A DNA stretch of 64,000 bases from Agriterribacter humi (GCF_009192765.1 NZ_VOHQ01000002.1:124001-188000), one strand, 5' to 3'; shown: positions 29,626 through 39,646, counted from the first letter of the stretch. Made by a program: numbers and translations. Notes: generated from the letters alone by a model not told the origin.

Positions 29626-29742
29626 GTTTCAGGTTTCATGTTTCAGGTTACATGTTTCAGGTTACATGTTGCAGGTTACATGTTGCAGGTTACATGTTTC
29701 AGGTTACATGTTGCAGGTTTCAGGTTGCAGGTTTCAGGTTAT
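29624..29742 (+). repeat. 17-unit heptamer array directly after murQ
   Basis: Seventeen consecutive 7-bp units, mostly AGGTTNC alternating with ATGTTNC, run without a single phase break from 29624 to 29742. The first unit overlaps the murQ TAG stop. Small reading frames through it encode a seven-residue repeat but are artefacts of the repeat. Confidence 0.9.
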
Positions 29743-29998
29743 AAGCTCAAATCCTCCTTGTATCTTGTACCCTGTAACTTGTACCTGCTGTTCACTCACT
29801 ATTTACTACTCACCGCTCCCCACTCCCATGCATCGTTTCCCTGCTGCAATTTGTCTGAGTGTAAGCGATAAAAGATAAATACCATAAGTATAGCGGAAAA
29901 AATTTCAAACGTTTGCACAACATTGGTACGTGTTTAAGTTAAAAAACAGTATTATGTTTACTTCGTATAGTATATTATAACCAAAATTATCTAAGCTC
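29743..29998. other. Intergenic region between the repeat array and the SusC gene
   Basis: About 255 bp without a gene. The first 80 bp continue with repeat-like words (cctgtaacttgtacc, ctcactatttactactcac). The last 110 bp are AT-rich and should hold the SusC promoter: TTTG at 29912-29915 could be a -33 box, but no good -7 box follows at the right distance. Confidence 0.5.
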
Positions 29999-32983
29999 AT
30001 GAGACAACGATTGCTATGGCTAATGGTATTCTTATTACCATTTTCTCTATGTCTTTCTGCCCAGGAAGCTAACAAACCTGTTTCAGGTACTGTTAAAACC
30101 GAAACCGGAGAAGCAGTTGCAGGTGCTTCTGTTACAGCAGAGAATTCTTCTAATAAATCAAAAACAACAGTTACCTCCAATGAGGAAGGTGTGTTTGCTT
30201 TTTCAGGGCTTGCAAATGGACGCTATACTTTTACAGTAAGTTATGTAGGTTATAGCACTGAAACGCTTACCGGTACTGTAGGCGATGCGGGGCTGCAACT
30301 GCCTGTTGTGTTAAAAGTAGCTGCTCAAAGCCTTGAAGATGTGGTAGTGGTAGGGTATGGTACGCAGCGCAAAAAAGATGTAACCGGTGCTGTAAAATCG
30401 GTTAAAGCCGAGTCGTTCAACCGGGGTATTGTAAATAACCCGCAACAATTATTGCAGGGAAAAGTAGCGGGTGTAAATATCACCTCGTCCAGTGGCGAAC
30501 CCGGCGCCCCGGTAAATATTGTAATCCGTGGGGCTGCCAGTGTTAGAAACAGCAGCTCGCCGCTGTTTGTAGTAGATGGCGTTCCTTTGGATAATGCCGG
30601 TACCGGCACGGGTGACGCGTTAAACTTTCTGAACCCGCAGGACATCGCATCCATGGATGTATTAAAGGATGCGTCTGCTACCGCTATTTACGGCTCGCGT
30701 GGAGCCAACGGTGTAATCATCATTACAACAAAAAGAGGCAGGGCTGGAACATCCGTGTTAAATTTTACCACCAGCGCCGGTATCTCAAAAGTTGCCCGCA
30801 AACTCCCGGTGTTTTCAACCGATGAATTTAAAAAGCAGGTAGTGGGCGTAGGCGGCGACCTGGAAGATTTTGGCTCATCAACCGACTGGCAGGATGAAAT
30901 TTTCAGAACCGGCCACACTTATGAAAACAATTTAACGCTCAGTGGTGGTGCTGATAAGCTGGTATATTATGCCTCGCTAAACGCCCAAAACCAAACCGGT
31001 ATTTTAAAAGGCAGTAACATGAAACGGTATACCGGTCGTTTTAATGCCACACAAAAATTCTGGGACGATCGCTTGTCTGTTGATGTAAATCTTACAGCCA
31101 CAAATACCAACAACCGGCGTCCTCCGATTGACGGTTTATTAGGAAGTGCCATTTCTAATAACCCCACTTTACCGGCACGTGATGCAGACGGGAATCCCGC
31201 TAAATTCGAAAATGCAAGCAACCCGCTGGTGGAACTGGATCTCTACAAAGACATTGCTTCGGTAAACCGTGTGCTGGGAAACATTTCGCCAACATTACGA
31301 ATTATAAAAGGGCTTACCTATAAATTGAATTTTGGTATTGACAATACTACCACAACCCGCGACATCGTTAATTTTGCCAACGCGGTACCGCAGCGCGACG
31401 GCAGGTTTGAAACACAGAGCATACAGTTGAGAAACAGGTTGATTGAAAATTATCTTACCTATACAACCGATATTGATAAACATACTTTTTCTGCATTGGC
31501 AGGCCATTCTTACCAGAACATTATGTATCAATATCGCAGCTCCAGCATTAACAAGCTACCGCTTAATGACCTCGACCCCATCTACAATCCGGGCATAGGC
31601 CAGGAACTGACCATGGCCAATAACAGGCCCACTGGAAACGCTAATATTGATGAGTTGCAATCTTATTTTGCCCGTATTAATTACGCGTTCGACAACAGGT
31701 ACCTGTTAACAGCAAGTTTCAGGATGGACGGATCTACCAAGTTTGGAGAGAACAACAAATACGGCTATTTCCCTTCCTTCTCATTGGGATGGAATATAAA
31801 GGAAGAAGAATTCATGGCTAATTCTGCTTTCAGCGCCCTGAAACTAAGAGGCGGCTGGGGTATGACGGGTAACCAGGAAATTGAGCCCAAATCAACACAG
31901 GCATACTTTAGAACTGAAGTAACATCGGGTGCCAGTTATCCTTTATATCCAACCGGCGCTTACCCGCCAGGTACATTCTTCGCACGCTTTGCAAATCCTG
32001 ACCTGCAATGGGAATCTACTCAACAAACCAATATCGGTTTAGAGTTTGGTTTGTTTAATGGTGCATTGAATGGTTCAATAGACTGGTTTGATAAAATTAC
32101 TGACAATATACTTTTATCTATTCCACCACAGGATCCCGTACAACCCGCCGGAACCACTTTCGCGAATATCCCTGGCATGAAAATCAGGAATACCGGTATT
32201 GAAATTGACCTGGAGTATCGCAAAAGAATTACTAATGACCTGAGCTTTGGCATTGGCGGTAATGCTACTTTCATGAAAAACAATGTAACGGGATCACCTT
32301 ACCAGGTTATTTTCTCCGGTTCAGCTACCGGTTCCGGATTAACAAGTGCTACTCTGAACGGGTATATCAATGGTAACCCGATCGGCTCCTTCTACCTCTT
32401 AGACTTTATTGGGATTGATGCAGATGGGCTGAGTAAGTATACGGATACGGATAAAGACGGGATCATTACCCCCAAAGACAGGATCATAGCTGGTTCTGCA
32501 GTGCCAAAAACACTATATAACTTCTTTGGTAATCTTTCTTATAAAGGATTCGATTTTGTAGTGAATTTTAATGGCGTGAGTGGCAATAAAATATATGACA
32601 ACACCGCTACCGCCAATTTTTACAAAACGAAAATTGCTAAAAACAACAATACCACAGCCGAAGCGGTACAATACCCGGAAGAGTCTATTAACAATGCCGC
32701 AGGCGTGAGTACCCGTTATTTGAAAGATGGCGGTTATTTGAGGCTCAACAACATGTCTCTGGCTTATAACTTTAATACAGACCGCCTGGGTGTACAAAAA
32801 TGGATAACCAACCTGCGGCTGTATGTAACCGCTCAGAACCTTTTTGTAATTACGAAGTACGATGGTTTTGATCCCGAGATTAATAGCGACAGGTCAATTG
32901 ACAGGGCGGTGTCGTATGGGATTGATTATCTTAATTATCCCAAAGCACGCACGGTTATTTTCGGTTTAAATCTATCATTCTAA
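29999..32983 (+). CDS. SusC/RagA-type TonB-linked outer-membrane transporter
   Basis: The product is 994 residues. A signal peptide (MRQRLLWLMVFLLPFSLCLSAQ) is followed by a carboxypeptidase-regulatory-like domain (about 27-105) and the SusC signature with TonB box region VVVGYGTQRKKDVTGAV (about 115-131). The plug (about 115-225) has LLQGKVAGVNI and DASATAIYGSRGANGVIIITT. A 22-strand barrel follows and ends in TVIFGLNLSF with the C-terminal Phe. It imports an oligomer across the outer membrane with the SusD-like lipoprotein encoded 14 bp downstream. No sigma/anti-sigma pair or glycosidase is adjacent, so the substrate is unknown. Confidence 0.96.
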   Translation: MRQRLLWLMVFLLPFSLCLSAQEANKPVSGTVKTETGEAVAGASVTAENSSNKSKTTVTSNEEGVFAFSGLANGRYTFTVSYVGYSTETLTGTVGDAGLQLPVVLKVAAQSLEDVVVVGYGTQRKKDVTGAVKSVKAESFNRGIVNNPQQLLQGKVAGVNITSSSGEPGAPVNIVIRGAASVRNSSSPLFVVDGVPLDNAGTGTGDALNFLNPQDIASMDVLKDASATAIYGSRGANGVIIITTKRGRAGTSVLNFTTSAGISKVARKLPVFSTDEFKKQVVGVGGDLEDFGSSTDWQDEIFRTGHTYENNLTLSGGADKLVYYASLNAQNQTGILKGSNMKRYTGRFNATQKFWDDRLSVDVNLTATNTNNRRPPIDGLLGSAISNNPTLPARDADGNPAKFENASNPLVELDLYKDIASVNRVLGNISPTLRIIKGLTYKLNFGIDNTTTTRDIVNFANAVPQRDGRFETQSIQLRNRLIENYLTYTTDIDKHTFSALAGHSYQNIMYQYRSSSINKLPLNDLDPIYNPGIGQELTMANNRPTGNANIDELQSYFARINYAFDNRYLLTASFRMDGSTKFGENNKYGYFPSFSLGWNIKEEEFMANSAFSALKLRGGWGMTGNQEIEPKSTQAYFRTEVTSGASYPLYPTGAYPPGTFFARFANPDLQWESTQQTNIGLEFGLFNGALNGSIDWFDKITDNILLSIPPQDPVQPAGTTFANIPGMKIRNTGIEIDLEYRKRITNDLSFGIGGNATFMKNNVTGSPYQVIFSGSATGSGLTSATLNGYINGNPIGSFYLLDFIGIDADGLSKYTDTDKDGIITPKDRIIAGSAVPKTLYNFFGNLSYKGFDFVVNFNGVSGNKIYDNTATANFYKTKIAKNNNTTAEAVQYPEESINNAAGVSTRYLKDGGYLRLNNMSLAYNFNTDRLGVQKWITNLRLYVTAQNLFVITKYDGFDPEINSDRSIDRAVSYGIDYLNYPKARTVIFGLNLSF

Positions 32984-32997
32984 AAATTTGATTGTAT

Positions 32998-34674
32998 ATG
33001 ATTAAGAAGCTATTTTATATACTTTCCATTTATACGATTGCTGTTGTTTCGGGCAGTTGCAGTAAGTTGGAAGAACAGGTGCTGGATGAAACTTCCAGTA
33101 CCGGCGCTACCGATAAAGAGGTAACAGAAGGGCTGATTGCACCGGTTTATGCGGTTTTACCCGGGCTGTTTCAACACACACAATACTTTGCTTTGCAGCA
33201 AATTTCTACTGATCAGGCTATTTTACCCTACAGGGGCGGTACAGACTGGGGAGATAACGGCATCTATATTTCGCTACACAAACATGAAACGACCAGTAGC
33301 GATCCTAATGTAAGGAATGTATGGAACAATATCACCCTTGGAATTTCGCGTGCTATACTGGCTATTAATACTTTACCCACCAGTACCGATCCCAATGCAC
33401 AATTGTTTTTAGCGGAAGCAAGAGGCATGCGGGCCTATTATAACCTGTTGTGTCTCGATTTATTCGGAGTAGCATTCGTTAAAGATGACCCTAAGATAAA
33501 TTCGGTTATTTTAAGAGGTAACGATGCAGTAGAATACATTAAATCTGAACTGCTGGCTATTGAACCCATCGTTCGTGATGATACCGGCCCCGGCAGAATT
33601 ACAAAAGCAGCCGTATGGGGATTACTGGCAAGGTTACATTTACAGGCTGCGGTTTACAGGGATATCTACGGGTCATTTAATTTTACAGGTGACGATATGG
33701 ATAAAGTGATTCAATACTGTGACCAGATTATTAATTCAGGGAAATTTGAACTGTCGCCCGAATACTTTGAGATATTTGGCGATGCCAATCACACCAATAA
33801 AGAATTGATTTTTGCCATAGATCAAAGGGCAGATCTCAATGGCCACAACCGCATGGCGTATTTTTCTCTTTCCGGCGATCAGTTCCCCCTGGCTGCTTAC
33901 CCCGGTGCAAATGGTACAGATGGTCCGGGCATTACCTCCGACTTTTATGAAACCTGGGCGCAGGCCTATGCACCCGATGACCCCGCGGAAATGGATGGCA
34001 GGTTTTTTAAGAGGAATCTTGATACTACGACAACCTGCATCGCGGGAGACGATTTTTACATTGACCGCGGTATTTTAAGGGGACAGCAGTATGGACTGAT
34101 AAGAACGGGAGGGGTATTTGAAACATGTCCTAACGGAGATATGAAAGTGGGTAAGCTGTATAACAATACCCGTAATCGTCCGGATTTACCGGTGTTTTTT
34201 ACCGAAAACATAGATTTTACAGTAGCTGGAAGCAATTACAACAATGGCTACCGGGTTGAAAAATATGAGTTTAGCCGTGGTTCTGTAAGTGGTAGAAATT
34301 TTGGAGAGCATGATATTGTGATCTTACGCCTTGCTGATATTTACCTGATGCGTGCCGAAGCCCGGTTAAGAAAGGGTGGGGGCGAAACAGAAGCACTGGC
34401 AGACGTGAATACCATACGTGCTGCCAGAACAGCAAGAGTGGTTCCGCCTGCATTAACAGAAATGAACTTAGATTTATTATACCGGGAAAGAGGATTTGAG
34501 CTGTATTGGGAAAACGTTCGCCGCACCGATATGATCCGTTTCGGAAAATATGAAGGTACATGGACGGAAAAAAACAATTCCGATCCTCAGAAACGCATTT
34601 TCCCTATCCCGCAAAACGCAATAGACGGAGCATCTAACCTGCCTGATTACTTAGTGCAGAACCCGGGTTATTGA
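32998..34674 (+). CDS. SusD/RagB-type surface lipoprotein
   Basis: The product is 558 residues, started at ATG 32998 (a TTG two codons upstream is less likely). The lipoprotein signal ends in VVSGSC, giving an acylated Cys. The alpha-helical SusD fold is recognised by ITLGISRAILAINTLP, LAEARGMRAYYNLLCLDLFG, and the C-terminal IYLMRAEARLRKGGGETEALADVNTIRAAR followed by LLYRERGFELYWENVRRTDMIRFG and FPIPQNAID. It binds the substrate at the cell surface and caps the SusC barrel. It ends in a strong terminator, so this is a two-gene operon. Confidence 0.96.
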   Translation: MIKKLFYILSIYTIAVVSGSCSKLEEQVLDETSSTGATDKEVTEGLIAPVYAVLPGLFQHTQYFALQQISTDQAILPYRGGTDWGDNGIYISLHKHETTSSDPNVRNVWNNITLGISRAILAINTLPTSTDPNAQLFLAEARGMRAYYNLLCLDLFGVAFVKDDPKINSVILRGNDAVEYIKSELLAIEPIVRDDTGPGRITKAAVWGLLARLHLQAAVYRDIYGSFNFTGDDMDKVIQYCDQIINSGKFELSPEYFEIFGDANHTNKELIFAIDQRADLNGHNRMAYFSLSGDQFPLAAYPGANGTDGPGITSDFYETWAQAYAPDDPAEMDGRFFKRNLDTTTTCIAGDDFYIDRGILRGQQYGLIRTGGVFETCPNGDMKVGKLYNNTRNRPDLPVFFTENIDFTVAGSNYNNGYRVEKYEFSRGSVSGRNFGEHDIVILRLADIYLMRAEARLRKGGGETEALADVNTIRAARTARVVPPALTEMNLDLLYRERGFELYWENVRRTDMIRFGKYEGTWTEKNNSDPQKRIFPIPQNAIDGASNLPDYLVQNPGY

Positions 34675-34699
34675 GTTGTATAGCAGATGCTTGTTCCAG

Positions 34700-34745
34700 T
34701 CCGGAGATTAAAATTTGCAACACAGATTTAGTCTCCGGATTTTTT
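34700..34745 (+). terminator. Rho-independent terminator after SusC/SusD
   Basis: An 8-bp perfect stem (TCCGGAGA / TCTCCGGA), extended inward by four more A-T pairs across one T-G wobble, is followed immediately by six Ts. It lies 26 bp past the SusD stop. Confidence 0.9.
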
Positions 34746-34881
34746 ATTTTACACATCTTCTGTAGAGCAATTGCCCCATAATATAAAAATATAATGATCT
34801 CCGATAGCTGTAAGTATCTGCTAAAGCCAATGACGGAATTTGGTACGGTATTTTATTTATATCAGTTTAAAACACAGCTAT

Positions 34882-35070
34882 ATGAAAAAGATAAAAGATC
34901 AGCAAACGGCGAAACACAATACGCAGTTTAATACCAATAAAAATCGTCCGGAAAACAAGGATGACCTGGATAGCAGGGAAGGAGAGGAACAGGAATTTAA
35001 AGGAGATGATACGACGCATAACCCAAAGACGCATAAGAACAAAAAGCCCGGGCAAAAAAAGAATGGATAG
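34882..35070 (+). CDS. Small, highly charged hypothetical protein
   Basis: The product is 62 residues from ATG 34882. Almost the whole chain is Lys/Asp/Glu/Asn/Gln/Thr (for example NKNRPENKDDLDSREGEEQE), with no hydrophobic core, so it is probably intrinsically disordered. There is no signal peptide and I know no family with confidence. Such short hydrophilic genes recur in this group, but this could also be a chance frame. It is followed by a repeat array. Confidence 0.5.
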   Translation: MKKIKDQQTAKHNTQFNTNKNRPENKDDLDSREGEEQEFKGDDTTHNPKTHKNKKPGQKKNG

Positions 35071-35089
35071 GGAATGGTTGCAAAAAGTC

Positions 35090-35124
35090 TATAGTTTATG
35101 GTTTGTTGTTTATAGTTTTTGGCA
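35090..35124 (+). repeat. Short heptamer array (TATAGTT-type)
   Basis: Five consecutive 7-bp units, four ending in GTT (TATAGTT, TATGGTT and variants), lie 20 bp after the small charged protein gene. The unit is nearly the reverse complement of the ATAAACN units at 39513-39540. Confidence 0.7.
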
Positions 35125-35254
35125 ACTGCTCCGGAGCTTATCTTTGCATTTCTCTTTTTCGCATTTTATCTGCCCCCCAATGATTCGTTCCCCTACAGGC
35201 ACACGGACAGGCGGGCATGAAAAAGAAAAGCAATAAATTTCAAATCAAATAATT

Positions 35255-35590
35255 ATGGACTGGCAGAAACTCATTAATGAAAATCAATTGGAGGAATTGG
35301 TCGGAAAATCACAAGAAAAGCCACAGCTCATTTATAAACATTCTACCCGTTGCGGAACCAGCTCACTTATTAAGAGCAGGTTGGAAAGAGCGGCTGCTCC
35401 GTCTGGTATGGATTTTTATTTTCTTGACCTGATCGCATATCGTTCCCTGTCCGATAAAATTGCACAAAGTTTTGGGGTGAGCCATGAATCGCCCCAGGTA
35501 CTGCTTATTCAAAACGGTGAATGCATCTATCATCAAAGTCATGGCGCCATTTATATGGAAGAAATAGCAGCACAAAGCATGCGTGCCTGA
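35255..35590 (+). CDS. ytxJ: Bacillithiol-system redox-active protein YtxJ
   Basis: The product is 111 residues with a thioredoxin-like monothiol fold. The motif KHSTRCGTSSLIKSRLE places a single active Cys in the TRCGTS context characteristic of YtxJ. The C-terminal part (FGVSHESPQVLLIQNGECIYHQSHG) matches the cis-Pro region and beta strands of that family. It is proposed to remove bacillithiol from mixed disulfides in the cytoplasm, implying that the host makes bacillithiol. No biosynthetic genes for it are in the window. Confidence 0.9.
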   Translation: MDWQKLINENQLEELVGKSQEKPQLIYKHSTRCGTSSLIKSRLERAAAPSGMDFYFLDLIAYRSLSDKIAQSFGVSHESPQVLLIQNGECIYHQSHGAIYMEEIAAQSMRA

Positions 35591-35597
35591 TAAAGGG

Positions 35598-35653
35598 GGT
35601 ATGAGCTATCGGGTATCAGCTATCAGTCAGTGAGTACTACTAACTACAGGCTG
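35598..35653 (+). repeat. Heptamer array after ytxJ
   Basis: Eight 7-bp steps of GGTATGA / GCTATCG-type units, starting 8 bp after the ytxJ TGA. The units drift progressively along the array. Confidence 0.6.
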
Positions 35654-35776
35654 AGTGCTCCTTTTCCGCTTCGAATTTATAGTTTGTGATTTATAGTTGA
35701 AATTTCGCTCGGGCGGACAGCCTTTCGGATCTCTGATTTGTAGTTATCAGATTTAGATATCAGGTGGAAGTACCTT

Positions 35777-35845
35777 ATACCTCACACCCGATACCCATAT
35801 CTCATGCCTGATACCTCACACCCCATACCTCACACCTCCTCCCTA
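35777..35845 (-). repeat. Heptamer array abutting the ahcY stop codon
   Basis: Read on the minus strand, the array starts with the TAG stop of ahcY (35843-35845). It continues in 7-bp units such as GAGGTGT, GAGGTAT and CAGGCAT for about nine units, with one phase slip. The last coding bases of ahcY (AGGTAT) already resemble the unit. Confidence 0.75.
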
Positions 35846-37168
35846 ATACCTGTACAGTTCCGGTTTGAAAGGTCCTTCTTTTGGAATGCCGAGATATTCA
35901 GCCTGGGTTGTTGTAAGCTCTTCCAGTACAACACCAATTTTTTTCAGGTGCAAACGGGCAACTTTTTCATCTAAGCGCTTGGGAAGCACATATACTTTGT
36001 TCTCGTAATTTTTATAATTGGTCCAGAGTTCAATCTGCGCCAGGGTTTGGTTGCTGAATGAATTGCTCATTACAAAGCTGGGATGCCCGGTAGCGCAGCC
36101 CAGATTTACCAGGCGGCCTTCTGCCAGTAATATAATGTCTTTGCCGTCTATCGTATAAAGATCAACCTGTGGTTTAATGGTGTCTTTGGTGCTGCCATAA
36201 TTTTTATTCAGCCAGGCCACGTCAATTTCAATATCAAAATGGCCTATATTACAAACAATGGCTTTGTCTTTCATCAGCTTAAAATGATCGCCTGTTATCA
36301 GGTCGCGGCAACCGCTGGCTGTAACAATGATATCGGCTTCTTTAACTGCATCAATCATTTTCTTTACTTCATAGCCGTCCATAGCAGCCTGCAAAGCACA
36401 GATCGGATCAATTTCTGTAACGATCACACGGCAACCCGCACCCGATAATGATGCAGCGGAACCCTTGCCCACATCGCCATAACCACCTACAACGGCTACT
36501 TTACCCGCCAGCATTACATCTGTGGCGCGGCGTATAGCATCTACCAGGCTTTCTTTACATCCGTACTTGTTATCAAATTTCGACTTGGTAACAGAGTCGT
36601 TTACATTTATGCAGGGAACGGGTAATGTGCCTTTCTGCATTCTTTCATATAAACGGTGAACGCCTGTTGTGGTTTCTTCACTCAATCCCTTCACGTGCTG
36701 GATGAGTTCAGGATATTTATCAAAAACAATATTGGTGAGGTCGCCACCATCGTCTAATATCATATTCAAAGGACGGTCGGCGCTTCCGAAGAATAAAGTT
36801 TGTTCAATGCACCATTCTGCTTCTTCATTGGTTTGTCCTTTCCATGCGTACACTCCAACGCCTGCTGCTGCTATAGCGGCTGCGGCATGATCCTGGGTAG
36901 AAAAAATGTTACAGGAACTCCATTTTACTTCCGCACCCAGTTCAATCAGCGTTTCAATTAATACGGCTGTTTGAATGGTCATGTGCAGGCAACCTGCTAT
37001 GCGGGCTCCTTTTAAAGGTTGCTGCGCACGGTATTCTTCACGAATAGCCATAAGCCCCGGCATTTCTGCTTCGGCCAATTTTATTTCTTTACGGCCCCAT
37101 GCGGCAAGACTAATATCTTTTACCTTATTGGGCAATGAAAAATCAATGGATTTGGAAACTGCTGACAT
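35843..37168 (-). CDS. ahcY: Adenosylhomocysteinase
   Basis: The product is 441 residues. It hydrolyses S-adenosylhomocysteine to adenosine and homocysteine using bound NAD+. Motifs are [57 protein letters not shown], the NAD-binding [17 protein letters not shown], and the conserved C-terminus ending PELYRY, which completes the neighbouring subunit's cofactor site. It is cytoplasmic and part of the methyl cycle. It is divergent from an Lrp-type regulator gene 156 bp away. Confidence 0.98.
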   Translation of the reverse strand: MSAVSKSIDFSLPNKVKDISLAAWGRKEIKLAEAEMPGLMAIREEYRAQQPLKGARIAGCLHMTIQTAVLIETLIELGAEVKWSSCNIFSTQDHAAAAIAAAGVGVYAWKGQTNEEAEWCIEQTLFFGSADRPLNMILDDGGDLTNIVFDKYPELIQHVKGLSEETTTGVHRLYERMQKGTLPVPCINVNDSVTKSKFDNKYGCKESLVDAIRRATDVMLAGKVAVVGGYGDVGKGSAASLSGAGCRVIVTEIDPICALQAAMDGYEVKKMIDAVKEADIIVTASGCRDLITGDHFKLMKDKAIVCNIGHFDIEIDVAWLNKNYGSTKDTIKPQVDLYTIDGKDIILLAEGRLVNLGCATGHPSFVMSNSFSNQTLAQIELWTNYKNYENKVYVLPKRLDEKVARLHLKKIGVVLEELTTTQAEYLGIPKEGPFKPELYRY

Positions 37169-37324
37169 GTGTAAATGATTTAATAGATGTACAAATATGT
37201 TTTTCGCTCACGCAATAGTTAATGCTGCAAAACTACGCTTATAGAATATAATTTTACAGAGACGGTTATATTTGGGGGAAAACCATGTTTTTTTTAATTT
37301 TAAAGGATATTTATATAGTCAGGT

Positions 37325-37834
37325 ATGAAAAAGACACAGCAAAAAGAAAAACCGGCTATACAGCTTCCGGTGTTAGATGATAAAGATGTTGCTATACTTG
37401 GTTTGTTGCAGCAAAATGCCAGGATAACGGTGAGGGAAATATCTGATGCCATACACCTGAGCACAACGCCGGTGCATGAAAGGATTAAAAGGATGGAAGA
37501 GGCCGGGGTGATCCGCCAGTATGCTACTTTGCTTGACCATACCAAAATAAAAAGAGGGCTGATAGTGATTTGTTATGTGTCGCTCAAACAACACAATAAA
37601 ATGGCGGGTGGGAGGTTTATCAGAGCCATACAGGATATGCGGGAAGTGGTGGAATGTTATAATATTTCAGGCGATTTTGATTTTATGCTTAAAGTAATGG
37701 TAGAAAATATGGATGCTTATTATGATTTTCATGTAAACAAATTAAGCGAGGCCGAGAATATAGGACATGTTCAAAGTGTTTTTGTGATGGGCATCATTAA
37801 GCAAACCCACCAATTGGTGTATCAGGGTGAGTAG
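37325..37834 (+). CDS. Lrp/AsnC-family transcriptional regulator
   Basis: The product is 169 residues. A basic N-terminal tail is followed by an AsnC-type HTH (about 18-75: DDKDVAILGLLQQNARITVREISDAIHLSTTPVHERIKRME) and the RAM/AsnC ligand-binding domain (about 83-160: CYVSLKQHNKMAGG, then YNISGDFDFMLKVMVENMDAYYDF). It probably forms octamers that respond to an amino acid. It is transcribed divergently from ahcY, whose methionine-cycle role makes it a possible target. That link is inference. The TAG stop lies inside the first unit of a repeat array. Confidence 0.93.
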   Translation: MKKTQQKEKPAIQLPVLDDKDVAILGLLQQNARITVREISDAIHLSTTPVHERIKRMEEAGVIRQYATLLDHTKIKRGLIVICYVSLKQHNKMAGGRFIRAIQDMREVVECYNISGDFDFMLKVMVENMDAYYDFHVNKLSEAENIGHVQSVFVMGIIKQTHQLVYQGE

Positions 37835-37870
37835 TCAGTGGTGAGTGGTCAGTGGTGAGTAGTGAGAAGT
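37829..37870 (+). repeat. Six-unit heptamer array overlapping the regulator stop codon
   Basis: Six exact 7-bp steps (GAGTAGT, CAGTGGT, GAGTGGT and so on) with a 14-bp super-period. The stop TAG of the Lrp-type gene (37832-37834) is part of the first unit. Looser words continue to about 37965. Confidence 0.85.
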
Positions 37871-38049
37871 GGCAATAACGGGCACCTCATAGCAGTTGAT
37901 TGGTTGGTTTATGGCGGTTGATTATTTTGTCCCTGTATTAGCTGATGGCTAAAAGCTCATAGCAGTTAAAAGATTTATTTTATTTCTTCTTTTATTGAAC
38001 ACAACACAATACGCTTATTTTTGTTTTATGAGCAGCATAAATTACCAGC

Positions 38050-38565
38050 ATGGACAATAGCAGCATTATTATTTTGGCTATCGCAATTATTGCGGGTGTT
38101 TTAGGAATTTACCTTTTTGCTTATTTCCGTGAAATAAGAGGTGTTAAAAAAGAGCAAAAAAAACCTGTGTATGATGCAACATTGCAATTGCAGGCGTACG
38201 AACGGCTTACCATATTGGCCGAACGCATCTCACTGAAGAACCTGATATCAAGGGTATCTTCTGCCAACATGCAGGCCGCGGTATATCATTCATTACTGGT
38301 GGAAAGCATTAAGCAGGAATATGAATACAATCTTTCACAGCAATTATATGTATCTGCACAGGCCTGGCAGGCGGTAACCAATCTTAAAGAGCAGAATATT
38401 TTTATTTTGCACCAGTTGGCCAATACCTTACCCGATTCAGCCACAGGCATGGATTTGGGCAAACGCATCCTTGAATTACTGGATGCAGATCCCAAAGCTT
38501 CTTTGCATAATATTGTGCTGGAAGCATTGAGATATGAAGCCCGGCAGCTAATGTCTGGTGTATGA
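38050..38565 (+). CDS. Membrane-anchored hypothetical protein
   Basis: The product is 171 residues. One N-terminal transmembrane helix (about 5-25, SIIILAIAIIAGVLGIYLFAY) is followed by a cytoplasmic, mainly helical domain. Conserved-looking segments are LQAYERLTILAERISLKNLI and LSQQLYVSAQAWQAVTNLKEQ. I recognise the type as common in Chitinophagaceae but cannot assign a function. It lies 141 bp before the ExbB-like gene on the same strand. Confidence 0.8.
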   Translation: MDNSSIIILAIAIIAGVLGIYLFAYFREIRGVKKEQKKPVYDATLQLQAYERLTILAERISLKNLISRVSSANMQAAVYHSLLVESIKQEYEYNLSQQLYVSAQAWQAVTNLKEQNIFILHQLANTLPDSATGMDLGKRILELLDADPKASLHNIVLEALRYEARQLMSGV

Positions 38566-38706
38566 TCGCTTTCTATATAAAATGTTAATAGAATCCGGCA
38601 AGCCATTTGTAAAGAAAATAATCACACTATTTTCACGTTCGGCAAACGGGTAAATAAAGTTGTTTATTTGTCGTTACATTTGTTGCACTTTCAACAATAC
38701 TATAAT

Positions 38707-39408
38707 ATGAAATTATTTTTCCTGCAGGTTGCTCCCGATTCTCTTAATAAAGCTTTGGCCAGTCAACACGGTATTCCCGAACCCGGCACACAAATGAATC
38801 TTTGGGAACTGTTGCTGGCGGGAGGTTGGATTATGCTGCCCCTGGCTTTATTAATGGTAATAGCTATATTTTTCTTTTTTGAACGCCTGATCGCTATTCG
38901 TAATGCCGGCAAATTAGATTATAATTTCATGAGCATTATCCGTGATCATATTGTAACGGGCAATGTTACGGCGGCCAGGTCTCTTGCCCGGAATACATTT
39001 AACCCGGTGGCAAGAATGATTGATAAGGGATTGCAACGTATAGGCAAGCCCATTGAAGCTATTGAAAAGAGCATGGAAAATGTAGGGAAACTGGAGATAT
39101 ATAAGATGGAGCGCAATATTTCGGTGCTGTCATTAATAGCAGGTATAGCGCCTATGTTTGGTTTTTTGGGAACCATTGTAGGGATGGTACAGTTATTTTA
39201 CGGCATTTCCGCAACGGGCGAATATACGCTTAACACCATTGCCGGCGGTATCTATACAAAGATGATAACTTCTGCGAGCGGGCTCATCATAGGATTGCTT
39301 GCATATGTAGGATACAATTACCTGAATGCACAGATTGATAAAAACGTTAACCAGATGGAATCTGCCAGTGCCGAATTTATAGATGTATTGCAGGAACCGA
39401 CGAAGTAG
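38707..39408 (+). CDS. MotA/TolQ/ExbB-type proton channel protein
   Basis: The product is 233 residues from ATG 38707 (an in-frame start at 38668 would add a non-conserved extension). Three transmembrane helices are visible: about 36-56, about 145-165 (VLSLIAGIAPMFGFLGTIVGM) and about 190-210. The conserved P-x-x-G-x-x-G-T-V-x-G-M segment of the family is present. With the ExbD-like protein downstream it forms an inner-membrane motor that energises TonB-dependent receptors or a Tol-type system. A TACATTTG -7-like element is at 38675-38682. Confidence 0.92.
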   Translation: MKLFFLQVAPDSLNKALASQHGIPEPGTQMNLWELLLAGGWIMLPLALLMVIAIFFFFERLIAIRNAGKLDYNFMSIIRDHIVTGNVTAARSLARNTFNPVARMIDKGLQRIGKPIEAIEKSMENVGKLEIYKMERNISVLSLIAGIAPMFGFLGTIVGMVQLFYGISATGEYTLNTIAGGIYTKMITSASGLIIGLLAYVGYNYLNAQIDKNVNQMESASAEFIDVLQEPTK

Positions 39409-39512
39409 TGTGAGGAATTTGCAAATTTGAGAATTTGAAAATGAGTGTATCCTAACGGTAAACTACAGATTATAAATTATAGTGTGAGGGTGAATAGAGA
39501 GTGCGGATTGCC

Positions 39513-39540
39513 ATAAACTATAAACAACAAACAATAAACG
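39513..39540 (+). repeat. Four-unit heptamer array (ATAAACN)
   Basis: Four exact 7-bp units: ATAAACT, ATAAACA, ACAAACA and ATAAACG. It lies in the 238-bp gap between the ExbB-like and ExbD-like genes. The start of the same gap shows an 8-bp rhythm (ATTTGCAA / ATTTGAGA / ATTTGAAA) near 39417-39440. Confidence 0.75.
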
Positions 39541-39646
39541 GCAAATATTTGAAGGTGGGAGATAAGGAAGCCTTTATTTAACGTATTAAACCCATTTCTT
39601 TCAATCCACTTGCTTAACTTACTTTTACGTAACGAACATAGAAGCA

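Noticed and set aside
29609-29878. Open frames with a repeated RLHVSGY/MLQV pattern after murQ
   Set aside because: They are translations of the 7-bp array. All frames through such an array are open or repetitive, and there is no start context or domain.
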